Positions 53,779-62,084 of a DNA stretch of 64,000 nt are shown piece after piece. Every line of letters starts with the position of its first letter. The stretch's first letter is position 1. The stretch spans positions 248,001-312,000 of the forward strand of contig BPGE01000001.1 in assembly GCA_026002875.1 (NCBI GenBank). Reading direction: 5' to 3'. The position numbers and the translations under genes were made by a program. A model generated the notes under the pieces. It was not told where the DNA came from. It ran no database searches and saw only the letters and a program-made list of their open reading frames with translations. This DNA comes from Bryobacteraceae bacterium (GTDB lineage Bacteria; Acidobacteriota; Terriglobia; Bryobacterales; Bryobacteraceae).

Positions 53779-54567
53779 CTACCACATGTGATAGAGCCCG
53801 TCCGCCGCCTGCACGCGGACGGGCACGCCGAACAGCGCGCTGAGCCGTTCCGGGTTCAGCGCGCTTTCTTTTTCTCCGTCGAAGACGATCCTGCCCTCTT
53901 TCAGCAGAACGGCGCGGCGGATCTCCGGGATGATATCGGACAGGTGGTGGGTGACGAGGATCACCGTGACGCCGGAGCGGGCGAGGCGGCTCATGGCTTC
54001 GCGCACTTCGTGCTGCGCCCGCACATCGAGGGAATTCGACGGCTCGTCCAGCACGAGCGCCTTGGGATCGTGCACCAGAGCGCGGGCGAACACGGCGCGG
54101 CGCACTTCGCCGGAGGACATCTCCGTCAGGGGGCGTGAAGCCAGCGGTTCGAGATCGAAGAAGCGGAGCGCTTCCATGGCGCGCTGCTCCATTTCCGGGG
54201 TCACCTTGTGGTTGGGCCAGATGCCGATGCTCGAAAAGAACCCGCTCAGCGCCGTCTCCAGCGCGGTGTAAGGCCGGGTGCAGTCGTTCACCAGATCATT
54301 GGTGACGATTCCAAGCAGCGAGCGCAGCTCGAACAGATGCCAGGTCTCCCTGCCCCAGAGGCGGAGATGCGAGCGTTCGGGATAACGGGGGTAGAGCTCG
54401 CGCGTGAGGGCCTTGATGAGGGTGGACTTTCCGCTTCCGTTCGGTCCGAGGATGACGGTGTGCTGACCGCGGGCGATCCGGAACGTCACTTCGCGCAGCG
54501 CAGGCGTGCCGTCGCGGTGGATGGTGACGTTTTCGAACTCGATGATGGGGGGCGAAGCGGCGTCCAT
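53779..54567 (-). CDS. Stand-alone ABC transporter ATP-binding protein
   Basis: 262 aa. Walker A GPNGSGKST, Q-loop region GIVTNDLV, signature SSGEVRRAVFARAL, Walker B ALVLDEPSNSLD and H-loop VTHHLSDI are all present. The signature is SSGE rather than LSGG, and the protein resembles the YlmA/ModF-like stand-alone ATPases. No permease gene is beside it, so it may serve a transporter encoded elsewhere or have a regulatory role. TACAAT lies 9 nt before ATG 54567. Convergent with the tricorn gene, 4 nt apart. Confidence 0.85.
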   Translation of the reverse strand: MDAASPPIIEFENVTIHRDGTPALREVTFRIARGQHTVILGPNGSGKSTLIKALTRELYPRYPERSHLRLWGRETWHLFELRSLLGIVTNDLVNDCTRPYTALETALSGFFSSIGIWPNHKVTPEMEQRAMEALRFFDLEPLASRPLTEMSSGEVRRAVFARALVHDPKALVLDEPSNSLDVRAQHEVREAMSRLARSGVTVILVTHHLSDIIPEIRRAVLLKEGRIVFDGEKESALNPERLSALFGVPVRVQAADGLYHMW

Positions 54568-54576
54568 GAAGCGGCT

Positions 54577-54582
54577 ATTGTA
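54577..54582 (-). promoter_or_regulatory. -10 box (TACAAT), near-leaderless, ABC ATPase
   Basis: TACAAT on the minus strand, 9 nt (AGCCGCTTC) before ATG 54567, without a ribosome binding site. Confidence 0.45.
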
Positions 54583-54642
54583 CCGGCGGGGCTCCGGGAC
54601 GCGCCAGAAGGCCATGCGGGCGGGGGACGGCCGGCGGGACGG

Positions 54643-55392
54643 TCACGGCTGCGCCGGAAGCGGCTGCGTGAAAGTCCAGACCGAGGTCCACGCCCACCAG
54701 CGCAGTCCGGGCAGCGAGAGAAGAATCCTGTCGGCGGCGTTGCAGACGGCATGCGCTCCGCGGAAGAGCGCCCCGTCCGGCAGCAGCGCGGCGCCGAGCG
54801 ATGCGAGAATCTTCGGCCGGATCTCGACGCGGCCGAAATAGCGCAGGGCGAGCTGCAGATCGGAGCGCAGCATGGGATGCTCGTCGGGAGTCCGCAGGTC
54901 CGGCGTCCTGTTGCGGAAGGCGTTGATCGCCGGATTGTGGCCGAGGGGCTCGAGAAAGACCGCCGTGCCGGAAGGCCGCAACACGCGGGCGATGGCGGGG
55001 TAGGCGCGGTGCAGGTCCAGATGATGGAGGATCGAACGGCCGCAGACGAAATCGAACGAGCCGGGCTCGAAGGCCAGTTCTTCGGCGTTCATCACGTGGA
55101 ACTCGGCGTTCTTCAGCCCTGCCCGGGCGGCGCGCCCGCTGGCCTGGCGGATGGCCGTGTCGGAGATATCGATGGCGGTGAGATGTTCGGCGACGGCGGC
55201 CACGCGGAGAGAAACCGAGCCCGGACCGCAGCCGATTTCGAGCACGCGCTTTCCTCGCGCCGATTCGACGGCGAGTTCGATGAACTCGTCGATGACGGGC
55301 GCCGCAACGCGGTAGACCCAGTGGAGCGTCTCGCGCTTGTGCTCCTCGAATTCCTGGTTGTGGAACTGTTTTTCCCGCTCGGCGCGATCCAT
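54643..55392 (-). CDS. Class I SAM-dependent methyltransferase
   Basis: 249 aa. SAM-binding motif I is VLEIGCGPGSVSLRVA, the acidic end of strand 2 is LTAIDIS, and FDFVCGRSILHHLD is motif IV/post-motif; the UbiE/methyltransf_11 type core covers about residues 45-150. The C-terminal hydrophobic segment (RILLSLPGLRWWAWTSVW) may touch the membrane, suggesting a lipid or quinone-like substrate, which is inference. Start ATG 55392. Confidence 0.85.
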   Translation of the reverse strand: MDRAEREKQFHNQEFEEHKRETLHWVYRVAAPVIDEFIELAVESARGKRVLEIGCGPGSVSLRVAAVAEHLTAIDISDTAIRQASGRAARAGLKNAEFHVMNAEELAFEPGSFDFVCGRSILHHLDLHRAYPAIARVLRPSGTAVFLEPLGHNPAINAFRNRTPDLRTPDEHPMLRSDLQLALRYFGRVEIRPKILASLGAALLPDGALFRGAHAVCNAADRILLSLPGLRWWAWTSVWTFTQPLPAQP

Positions 55393-55413
55393 TCAGCCCT
55401 CTGACGCTCCTCA

Positions 55414-55419
55414 AGTATA
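55414..55419 (-). promoter_or_regulatory. -10 box (TATACT) of the methyltransferase gene
   Basis: TATACT on the minus strand, 21 nt before ATG 55392, with GAGG in the short leader. The -35 region is poor. Confidence 0.45.
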
Positions 55420-55444
55420 CTGCCGCACGGTATTGCGGCGCGCT

Positions 55445-56917
55445 TCAGGAGCGGGCTGCCCAGCTTCGGGCCAGTTCCACGAGCGTGCGGACGGGGAAGC
55501 CCGTCGGCCCCTTGGCCATCCAGGGTTTGGCGTCTTCGAGCCACGCCACGCCGGCGATGTCGAGATGAACCCAGGGCTTGCCTTCCACGAACTCTTCCAG
55601 GAATTTCGCCGCGGAGATGGAGCCGCCCCAGCGGCCGCCGATGTTGGCGATGTCGGCGAAGGCGGACTTCAGCAGCTCCCGGTATTCGGCGTCCATCGGG
55701 AACGGCCAGATGCGTTCGCCCGCGGACTTTGCGGCTTCCAGCACGCGCTGCTGCCAGGCTTCGTCGTTGGAGAACGCGCCGGCGTAGAGATGGCCGAGCG
55801 CCACCGCAATGGCGCCGGTGAGCGTGGCGGCGTCGACCAGGTGCGTGCAGCCTTCGCGCGCGGCGTAAGTGAGGGCGTCGGCCAGGATGAGGCGGCCTTC
55901 GGCGTCCGTGTTCAGGACCTCGACAGTCTTGCCCTGAAATGTTTTGACGATATCGCCGGGCCGCTGGGCCTTCGAGCCGGGCATGTTTTCCACGCACGGC
56001 GCCAGGGCGGTGACCCTGACGGGCGGCTTCAGCCGCGCGAGCGCGCGCATGGCGCCGAGCACCGCCGCCGCGCCGGCCATGTCGTACTTCATCTTTTCCA
56101 TGCCGTCGCTGGGCTTGATGGAGATGCCGCCGGTGTCGAACGTGACGCCTTTGCCGACCAGCGCCAAATGATCCGCGCCAGCCGCCTGCTCCGGCGTGTA
56201 GCGGAGCACGATCATCACGGGCGGCTCGGCCGAGCCCTGGGCGACGCCGAGCAGCGTGTTGAAGCCGAGCTGGCGCATGCGGGGCTCGTCGAGGATTTCG
56301 CACTCCAGCCCGCATTCCGCAGCCATGGCGCGGGCGCGCTCTGCCATGACGCGCGGCGTCAGGACGTTGCCGGGTTCATTGACCAGGGCGCGGGTCCAGT
56401 TCTGGGCTTCGCCGACGATGCGCGCGGTTTCCAGAGCCTGCTCCAGCTCCGGAGTGATTTCGATGCAGGAGATTTCGACGCGCTCGAGGAGTTTGCCGCC
56501 GTTCTTCTTCTCGGTCTTGTACTGGTCGGGCTCGAAGCCGCCGGTGATCAGCCCTTCGACGAGGGCGCGGAGCATGGGCGGCTCGTTCGTGAGGCGCTTC
56601 AGCCGGATGGCTGCCTGCTGGATGGAGCGCGCCTGCAGCGCGCGCGCCATGACGCCGCCGGCGGTGCGCATCTGCGAAGCGGTGAACTTCGCCTTTTCGC
56701 CGCATCCGACGAGGAGCAGCCGCTGCGCCTTCATGCCGTCCGGGCGGTGCACGACAGCGGTTTCGTTCGCCTTGCCGGTGAATTCGCCGCTGTCATACAT
56801 CTCCTTCAGCACGCCGCCGGCGGTTTCTTCCGAGGGCGGCTCGTCGCTGAAGCAGAGCATGGCGAATGCCGGAGTTTCGATTTCGCGGCTGCAGGTAGTG
56901 GTGAGCGTGAATTCCAT
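55445..56917 (-). CDS. pepA: Leucyl aminopeptidase (M17, PepA)
   Basis: 490 aa cytosolic two-metal aminopeptidase, normally a hexamer, which removes N-terminal residues from peptides; in some bacteria PepA also binds DNA. The N-terminal macro-like domain (1-160) is followed by the catalytic domain with VGKGVTFDTGGISIKPS, MKYDMAGAAAVLGAM, and the signature NTDAEGRLILADAL; the metal ligands Lys, Asp, Asp, Asp and Glu are present. 3 nt downstream of smpB, so co-transcribed with it. Confidence 0.95.
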   Translation of the reverse strand: MEFTLTTTCSREIETPAFAMLCFSDEPPSEETAGGVLKEMYDSGEFTGKANETAVVHRPDGMKAQRLLLVGCGEKAKFTASQMRTAGGVMARALQARSIQQAAIRLKRLTNEPPMLRALVEGLITGGFEPDQYKTEKKNGGKLLERVEISCIEITPELEQALETARIVGEAQNWTRALVNEPGNVLTPRVMAERARAMAAECGLECEILDEPRMRQLGFNTLLGVAQGSAEPPVMIVLRYTPEQAAGADHLALVGKGVTFDTGGISIKPSDGMEKMKYDMAGAAAVLGAMRALARLKPPVRVTALAPCVENMPGSKAQRPGDIVKTFQGKTVEVLNTDAEGRLILADALTYAAREGCTHLVDAATLTGAIAVALGHLYAGAFSNDEAWQQRVLEAAKSAGERIWPFPMDAEYRELLKSAFADIANIGGRWGGSISAAKFLEEFVEGKPWVHLDIAGVAWLEDAKPWMAKGPTGFPVRTLVELARSWAARS

Positions 56918-56920
56918 GGT

Positions 56921-57421
56921 TCAGTCCCGGAGTCTCTTTGCGTTTTTCAGGCTCATCGCCTTGCGGGCTTCCATGTCGCGCTCGCGCGCCTGTTCGGCTT
57001 CGCGCCTGTCATGGAGCTTTTTGCCCTTGCAGACGCCCAGCTCGCACTTCAGGCGTCCGTTTTTCAGATACATTTTCAGCGGAATCAGCGTGAGCCCCTT
57101 CTCGCGGATCTTCGAGGCGAGCTTGTCGATCTCCGCCCGGTGCAGCAGGAGCTTGCGCTTCTTGGTGGGATCGTGGTTCCAGATGTTGCCGTGGGAGTAG
57201 GGGCTGAAGTGCGAATTCAGCAGCCATGCCTCGCCATCGATGACGTCGGCGTAGCTGTCGCGCAGCTGCACCTTGCCCTGGCGGGCGGACTTGATCTCGG
57301 TGCCCGTGAGAACAAGCCCCGCCTCAAGGCGCTCGAGCACGTGGTAGTCGTGCCACGCCTTGCGGTTTTCGGCCACGATTTTGACAGCCGGTTTCGTCTC
57401 CGCCAAAGGAAAAGTCTCCAC
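56921..57421 (-). CDS. smpB: SsrA (tmRNA)-binding protein
   Basis: 166 aa. Partner of tmRNA in rescue of stalled ribosomes. Typical opening [32 protein letters not shown], the core [25 protein letters not shown] and the basic C-terminal tail that mimics the codon-anticodon stem. The start is GTG 57421; a plain ATG does not occur upstream in frame. The tmRNA gene itself was not found in the window. First gene of the smpB-pepA pair. Confidence 0.96.
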   Translation of the reverse strand: METFPLAETKPAVKIVAENRKAWHDYHVLERLEAGLVLTGTEIKSARQGKVQLRDSYADVIDGEAWLLNSHFSPYSHGNIWNHDPTKKRKLLLHRAEIDKLASKIREKGLTLIPLKMYLKNGRLKCELGVCKGKKLHDRREAEQARERDMEARKAMSLKNAKRLRD

Positions 57422-57491
57422 GCCTGGGGCGCGCCGAGCGTCAAACGATTGGAATATGTGTGCGCCGGCGCAAGGAGCCTCTGCTAAAGAC

Positions 57492-57497
57492 AGTGTA
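57492..57497 (-). promoter_or_regulatory. Extended -10 box (TGC-TACACT) upstream of smpB
   Basis: TGCTACACT on the minus strand, about 70 nt before the smpB start, in the divergent gap with the secretin gene. Confidence 0.4.
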
Positions 57498-57528
57498 GCA
57501 CGGCGGCCGCGCGGCGAATGGTTCTAAC

Positions 57529-59922
57529 ATGCGGAAGATGAATCAGTTAGCAGCAATCCTCGCCGTTCTGGTTCTCGCCTTCGGCCTGCCCGCCGAGGCA
57601 GGCAACCGGAAGGGCGACAAGTTCCTGGCAGAGGGCAAGAAAGCGGAAGCCCGGGGCGACTACGACACGGCGCTGGATTTTTACGAGCGCGCCCTGGCGC
57701 TGGATCCCTCCGACGCGGCGTACCTGCTGCACGTCCGCCGCACCCGTTTCGTCGCCGCGCAGCGCCACGTCGATCTCGGACAGCAGCTCCGGCGCGAGGG
57801 GAAGCTGGAGGAGGCGCTCGCCGAGTTCCGCAAGGCTTTTACGATGGATCCGGGCTCGACGATCGCCGAGCAGGAGCTGCGCCGCACCAACCAGATGATC
57901 GAGCGCGAGAAAAAGAAGGGCGCAAGCGGCGAGGCGCAGCCGGAAGAACGGGGACTGACGGAGGCGGAGCTGGCCAGGCGCGAGTCGCAGCGGCGTTCCG
58001 CGCGCCTGCTCGACATGCCCGAGCTGAAGCCTGCGTCGCGGCGCATCTCCGGACTGAAGATCGTGAACCAGACCTCGCGCGTGATGTACGAGACCATTGG
58101 CAAGCTGGCGGGGATCAACGTGCTGTTCGATCCCGACTTCCAGCAGCAGGACACGCGCCGGTACACGCTGGACCTGAACAACCTGACGCTGGACGAGGCG
58201 CTGAACTACGTCAGCCTGATCACCAAGACTTATTACAAGCCGCTGTCGAGGAACACGATTTTCGTTACCCAGGACAACCCGACCAAGCGGCGCGACTACG
58301 AAGAGCACATCACTCGGGTGTTCTATCTGCAGAACGTGTACAACAACCAGGAGCTGACGGAAGTGATGACGGCCATGCGCACGGTGACCGACGTGCGCAA
58401 GGTGTTTCCGGTGAACTCGCAGTATGCGATCGTGGTCCGCGGCACGGCGGACCAGCTGGCGCTGGCGGAGAAGGTGCTGCTCGATCTCGACCGGGCGAAG
58501 CCCGAGGTGGTGGTGGACGTGCTGGTGATGGAAGCCAACCGCACGCGCACGCGGGATCTGGCATTGACGCCGCTTTCGGCGGGCAAGCCGGGGCTCGGCT
58601 CGCCGGTGAGTTTCACCGGGGGCGGCACGTCGGGAGCGGTGCCGCTGAATCAGGTCCGGGACCTCGGCGCAGGGGACTGGAGCGTGGTGGTGCCGAGTTT
58701 TCTGGTGCAGGCGCTGCTGAGCGACCGCCAGACGCGCGTGCTGACTTCGCCGCAGGTGCGCGCGGTGGATGGCCAGAAAGCGACGCTGCGCCTGGGCGAC
58801 CGGTATCCGTACGCGACGGGGTCGTTCACGCCCGGGCTGGGCGTGGGCGGACCGGGCTTTTCTCCGCTGGTGCAGACGCAGTTCCAGTTCGCCGATGTCG
58901 GGGTGAACATCGACGTGACGCCGCGCATTCACGGCGACGACATCTCGCTGCAGGTGGAGCTCGAGATTTCCAACATCCGGGAGCGGATCGACGTGGGCGG
59001 GCTGTCGCAGCCCGTCATCGGACAGCGGCGGGTGGCGCACCTGATCCGAGCGCGCGAGGGCGAAGTGACGCTGATCGGCGGGCTGATGCAGGCCAACGTC
59101 TCGCGCACGCGCTCCGGCGTGCCCGGGCTGATGAATCTCCCGGTGATCGGGCGGCTGTTTTCGAGCGAGAATCTCGAAAATGCCAACTCGGACCTGCTGG
59201 TGGCGCTGATTCCGCGCGTCGTGCGCTCGCCGGAGATCACCGCTGACAGCCTGCGCGGCGTCGCCAGCGGCGCGGATCAGATCTACCGCGTCAGCTTCGC
59301 TCCCGAGGAAGAGGAGGAAGAGCCGAAGCCCGCGCCGGCGCGCCAGCCCGGCGAGCCCGTGCGCACGCCGCTGGTGCCGGGCACGCCCGCCCCGGCTCGT
59401 CCGCAAACCATGCCTGCCGCGCCCGGGACTGCGCCGGCTGTTCCGCTGGCGCCGCCCTCGGCGCCTCCGGCTGAGCAGCCCGCTGCGGAGCCGGCCGCCG
59501 CCGCTCCGGCGCCGCGCCTGACGCTGCTGCCTTCCGCCAGCGAGGCGCAACTGAATTCCAACGTCACCGTCCGGCTGCTCGTCGACAATGTCTCCGAGCT
59601 GTTCAGCGCGCCGCTGCGCATCCGGTACGATCAGCAGGTGCTGCGCCTGCTGGACGTGCAGCGCGGACCGTTCCTGAGCGGCGACGGGGCGCAGGTGACG
59701 TTCTCGGATTCGCGCGACGAATCCTCGGGGCTCGTCATCGTCAACATGAACCGCGTGCCCGGCTCGGGCGGCATGACCGGCTCGGGCGTGCTGCTCGAGC
59801 TGCGCTTCCAGGCCGTCGGACGAGGCGACGCCACCGTGCGGCTCGAGGATGTCACGCTGCGCGACGCGCGGCTCGAACCCATCACCACGGCTTCGCCCTC
59901 GGTGGCCATCCGCATCCCATGA
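57529..59922 (+). CDS. Secretin with N-terminal TPR and C-terminal cohesin domain
   Basis: 797 aa with a signal peptide (AILAVLVLAFGLPAEAG). Order: two TPR-like units (25-130), a charged linker, an STN/N0-like domain (about 170-260, IGKLAGINVLFDPDF), an N1-like domain (VFYLQNVYNNQELTEVM), the secretin core (about 380-570; TRVLTSPQVRAVDGQKATLRLGD, EVTLIGGLMQANVSRTRSGVPGL, DLLVALIPRVV), a Pro/Ala linker (590-660) and a cohesin-type beta-sandwich (662-797). It forms an outer-membrane channel for a type II secretion or type IV pilus-like machine. Two pseudopilin genes follow, overlapping by 4 nt. The ATPase and inner-membrane genes are not in the window. Confidence 0.88.
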   Translation: MRKMNQLAAILAVLVLAFGLPAEAGNRKGDKFLAEGKKAEARGDYDTALDFYERALALDPSDAAYLLHVRRTRFVAAQRHVDLGQQLRREGKLEEALAEFRKAFTMDPGSTIAEQELRRTNQMIEREKKKGASGEAQPEERGLTEAELARRESQRRSARLLDMPELKPASRRISGLKIVNQTSRVMYETIGKLAGINVLFDPDFQQQDTRRYTLDLNNLTLDEALNYVSLITKTYYKPLSRNTIFVTQDNPTKRRDYEEHITRVFYLQNVYNNQELTEVMTAMRTVTDVRKVFPVNSQYAIVVRGTADQLALAEKVLLDLDRAKPEVVVDVLVMEANRTRTRDLALTPLSAGKPGLGSPVSFTGGGTSGAVPLNQVRDLGAGDWSVVVPSFLVQALLSDRQTRVLTSPQVRAVDGQKATLRLGDRYPYATGSFTPGLGVGGPGFSPLVQTQFQFADVGVNIDVTPRIHGDDISLQVELEISNIRERIDVGGLSQPVIGQRRVAHLIRAREGEVTLIGGLMQANVSRTRSGVPGLMNLPVIGRLFSSENLENANSDLLVALIPRVVRSPEITADSLRGVASGADQIYRVSFAPEEEEEEPKPAPARQPGEPVRTPLVPGTPAPARPQTMPAAPGTAPAVPLAPPSAPPAEQPAAEPAAAAPAPRLTLLPSASEAQLNSNVTVRLLVDNVSELFSAPLRIRYDQQVLRLLDVQRGPFLSGDGAQVTFSDSRDESSGLVIVNMNRVPGSGGMTGSGVLLELRFQAVGRGDATVRLEDVTLRDARLEPITTASPSVAIRIP

Positions 59923-60398
59923 GCCGTCCTCATCGCATCGGCAGGCGCGAGTTCGGGCTGACGCTCGTCGAGCTGATCGTGGCGTTCACGATCATGATGT
60001 TTCTGACTGCGATGGCGCTGCCGCTGGCGCGCTACAAGGTTCGGCGCGAGAAGGAGCGCGAACTCCGCTACGCCCTGCGCGAAATCCGCTCGGCGATCGA
60101 CCGCTTCAAGGACACCTGCGAGAAGGGCGGCATCGAGAAAAAGCTCGGCGCGGAGTGCTATCCGGAGTCGCTCGAGCAGCTGGTGGAAGGAGTGAAGCTC
60201 GCCAACGATCCCACGGGCAAGAAGATCCGGTTCCTGCGCCGCATCCCGCGCGATCCGTTCACCAATTCCACCGACTGGGGCCTGCGCTCCACGCAGGACG
60301 ACCCGCGCTCCACGTCCTGGGGCGGACAGAACGTGTTCGACGTGTATACAAAATCCATGGAAAGGGCGCCCGATGGCACGCCGTATTCCGAGTGGTAA
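59919..60398 (+). CDS. Type II secretion pseudopilin, GspG-like (first)
   Basis: 159 aa. Class III signal with short basic leader and prepilin peptidase site (RREFG-LTLVELIVAFTIMMFL), followed by a hydrophobic N-terminal helix and a small globular domain (RFKDTCEKGG, RIPRDPFTNSTDWGLR). Unlike standard pilins the cut residue is followed by Leu rather than Phe. Ends in GTPYSEW, as does its neighbour in the form GTPYNEW. Its ATG overlaps the secretin stop by 4 nt. Confidence 0.85.
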   Translation: MSRPHRIGRREFGLTLVELIVAFTIMMFLTAMALPLARYKVRREKERELRYALREIRSAIDRFKDTCEKGGIEKKLGAECYPESLEQLVEGVKLANDPTGKKIRFLRRIPRDPFTNSTDWGLRSTQDDPRSTSWGGQNVFDVYTKSMERAPDGTPYSEW

Positions 60399-60780
60399 GC
60401 GCCTGCTGGGCTTCACGCTGATCGAGCTGATGATCGTCATGGCGGTCATCGCCGTGCTCGTGTCCGTGGCCGTGCCGATGTATCAGAAGTCCGTGATCCG
60501 CGCCCGCGAGACCGTGCTGCGGCAGAATCTCTTCACGCTGCGCACGGTGATCGACGAGTACACCTACGACAAGGCGAAGGCGCCGCAGTCGCTGGAAGAC
60601 CTGGTGCGCGAGGGCTACCTGCGCCAGATTCCCATCGACCCCATGACCGGGCAGGCGGACTGGGAGGTCATCATGGAGGACGCTGTCACCAGCGTCAACC
60701 AGACCGAACCCGGCATCTTCGACGTGCGCTCCCGCTCGACCGCCCGTTCTCTCGAAGGCACCCCTTACAACGAGTGGTGA
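60373..60780 (+). CDS. Type II secretion pseudopilin, GspG-like (second)
   Basis: 135 aa. Canonical prepilin peptidase site and N-terminal helix (LLG-FTLIELMIVMAVIAVLVSVAVPMYQ) with Glu5, then a short GspG-like domain (LRTVIDEYTYDKAKAPQSLEDLVREGYLR, IPIDPMTGQADWEVI). Likely the major pseudopilin; overlaps the first pseudopilin by 26 nt. An imperfect CGGCCT-GAA-AGGCCG hairpin follows at 60784-60798 without a T tract. Confidence 0.88.
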   Translation: MARRIPSGKRLLGFTLIELMIVMAVIAVLVSVAVPMYQKSVIRARETVLRQNLFTLRTVIDEYTYDKAKAPQSLEDLVREGYLRQIPIDPMTGQADWEVIMEDAVTSVNQTEPGIFDVRSRSTARSLEGTPYNEW

Positions 60781-60926
60781 CGCCGGCCTGAAAGGCCGCA
60801 GTGTGCCTGAATGCCGGTCTGGTACTGCTAGCCTTCACTCCCCGTGCTTCTCCGCCCGGGAAGGCCTACACTTGAGGGCGCGGAAGTGCGGACACTCCGC
60901 AAGCGGAGGACCAAGGAGGAATCGAG

Positions 60927-62060
60927 ATGCAATCCGGTTTGATGCGGCTTTCCGTCTGCCTGTTGAGCCTTCTCTGGCTCGCCGGCGGCGCAGCGTGGGC
61001 GGCGTGCGAAGAAGGAACTCACCGAGGCGGCAAGGCCCGCTACATCCTCTGCAAGCCATCGGGAGCCTGGAATGGCGGGCTGATCCTCTATGCCCATGGC
61101 TACGTCTCGGTGCCGGAAGGAGAGTTGGATCCGGGTGCGTGGAAGAAACAACTGGCTCTGCCCGGCGGCCCCTCGCTGCCGGATCTGGTGACGCAGTACG
61201 GCTTCGCGTTTGCGGCATCGAGCTACACCAAGGACGGGCTGGCCGTGCTTCAGGGCGTTGAAGACACGATGGATCTGATCGAAGTCTTCACGAAGAAGAT
61301 TGCAAAGCCCTCCCGTGTTTTTGTGACCGGAGTTTCCGAAGGCGGCCTGATCGCGGTCAAGGCCCTGGAGCAGTACTCCGGCGCGTTGAACGGAGGTCTG
61401 GCCGCCTGCGGGCCCATCGGGGACTTTCCAAGACAGATCAACTATTTCGGCGACGCGAGGGTGTTGTTCGACTACTTCTTCCCCGGCGTGCTGCCGCCAA
61501 CCGCAATTGACATTCCCTCCAGCCTGATCACCAACTGGCTCACGGCAGCCGGGCAGATCGGGCAACAGCTTCAGGCCAATCCGCTCAAGACGGCGCAACT
61601 GGTCTCCACGGCGAACATTCCCATCGGCCTGAACCCGGCCAATGCGGGCGATGCCATTCTGTCGGCGCTCTGGTACAACGTGTTCGCCACCAACGATGCG
61701 AAGGCGACGCTGGGCGGCAATCCGTTCGACAACAACCCGCGCTGGTATTCCGGCTCGTTGAACGACTGGCTGCTGAACCTGCGCGTGGCGCGCTTCGATG
61801 CCGCGCCAGCCGCAGTGACCGAAATGGGGAAGTATCAGACCACGGGCAACCTGCGCCGCCCGCTTATCACGCTTCACACGTCATGGGATCCTGTGGTGCC
61901 CGCGTGGCAGGAGTCCGCCTACGCGAAGAAAGCCGCCGCGGCGGGCAAGTCCCATCTGCTGGTTCGCTATCCGGTGCCGCGTTACGGCCACTGCGCCTTC
62001 AACGAAGGCGAAGTGCTGGTCGCGTTCCTGACGATGGTGTTGCACCCGTATTCGTTCTGA
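60927..62060 (+). CDS. Secreted alpha/beta hydrolase
   Basis: 377 aa with a signal peptide (LSVCLLSLLWLAGGAAWA). The alpha/beta-hydrolase core shows LILYAHGYVS, the nucleophile elbow TGVSEGGLIAVKAL, the catalytic Asp in HTSWDPVVPAW and His in RYGHCAFNEG. A helical lid-like insert (about 180-290) lies between. Probably an esterase or lipase acting outside the cytoplasm; substrate unknown. AGGAGG lies 7 nt before ATG 60927. Not obviously part of the secretion operon though downstream of it, and could be one of its cargos, which is speculation. Confidence 0.82.
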   Translation: MQSGLMRLSVCLLSLLWLAGGAAWAACEEGTHRGGKARYILCKPSGAWNGGLILYAHGYVSVPEGELDPGAWKKQLALPGGPSLPDLVTQYGFAFAASSYTKDGLAVLQGVEDTMDLIEVFTKKIAKPSRVFVTGVSEGGLIAVKALEQYSGALNGGLAACGPIGDFPRQINYFGDARVLFDYFFPGVLPPTAIDIPSSLITNWLTAAGQIGQQLQANPLKTAQLVSTANIPIGLNPANAGDAILSALWYNVFATNDAKATLGGNPFDNNPRWYSGSLNDWLLNLRVARFDAAPAAVTEMGKYQTTGNLRRPLITLHTSWDPVVPAWQESAYAKKAAAAGKSHLLVRYPVPRYGHCAFNEGEVLVAFLTMVLHPYSF

Positions 62061-62084
62061 GAGCCGGCGGAAGCGGCAGGCGGA

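Noticed and set aside
60784-60798. CGGCCT-GAA-AGGCCG as a terminator of the pseudopilin operon
   Set aside because: Stem of six pairs without a T tract; mentioned only in the gene entry.
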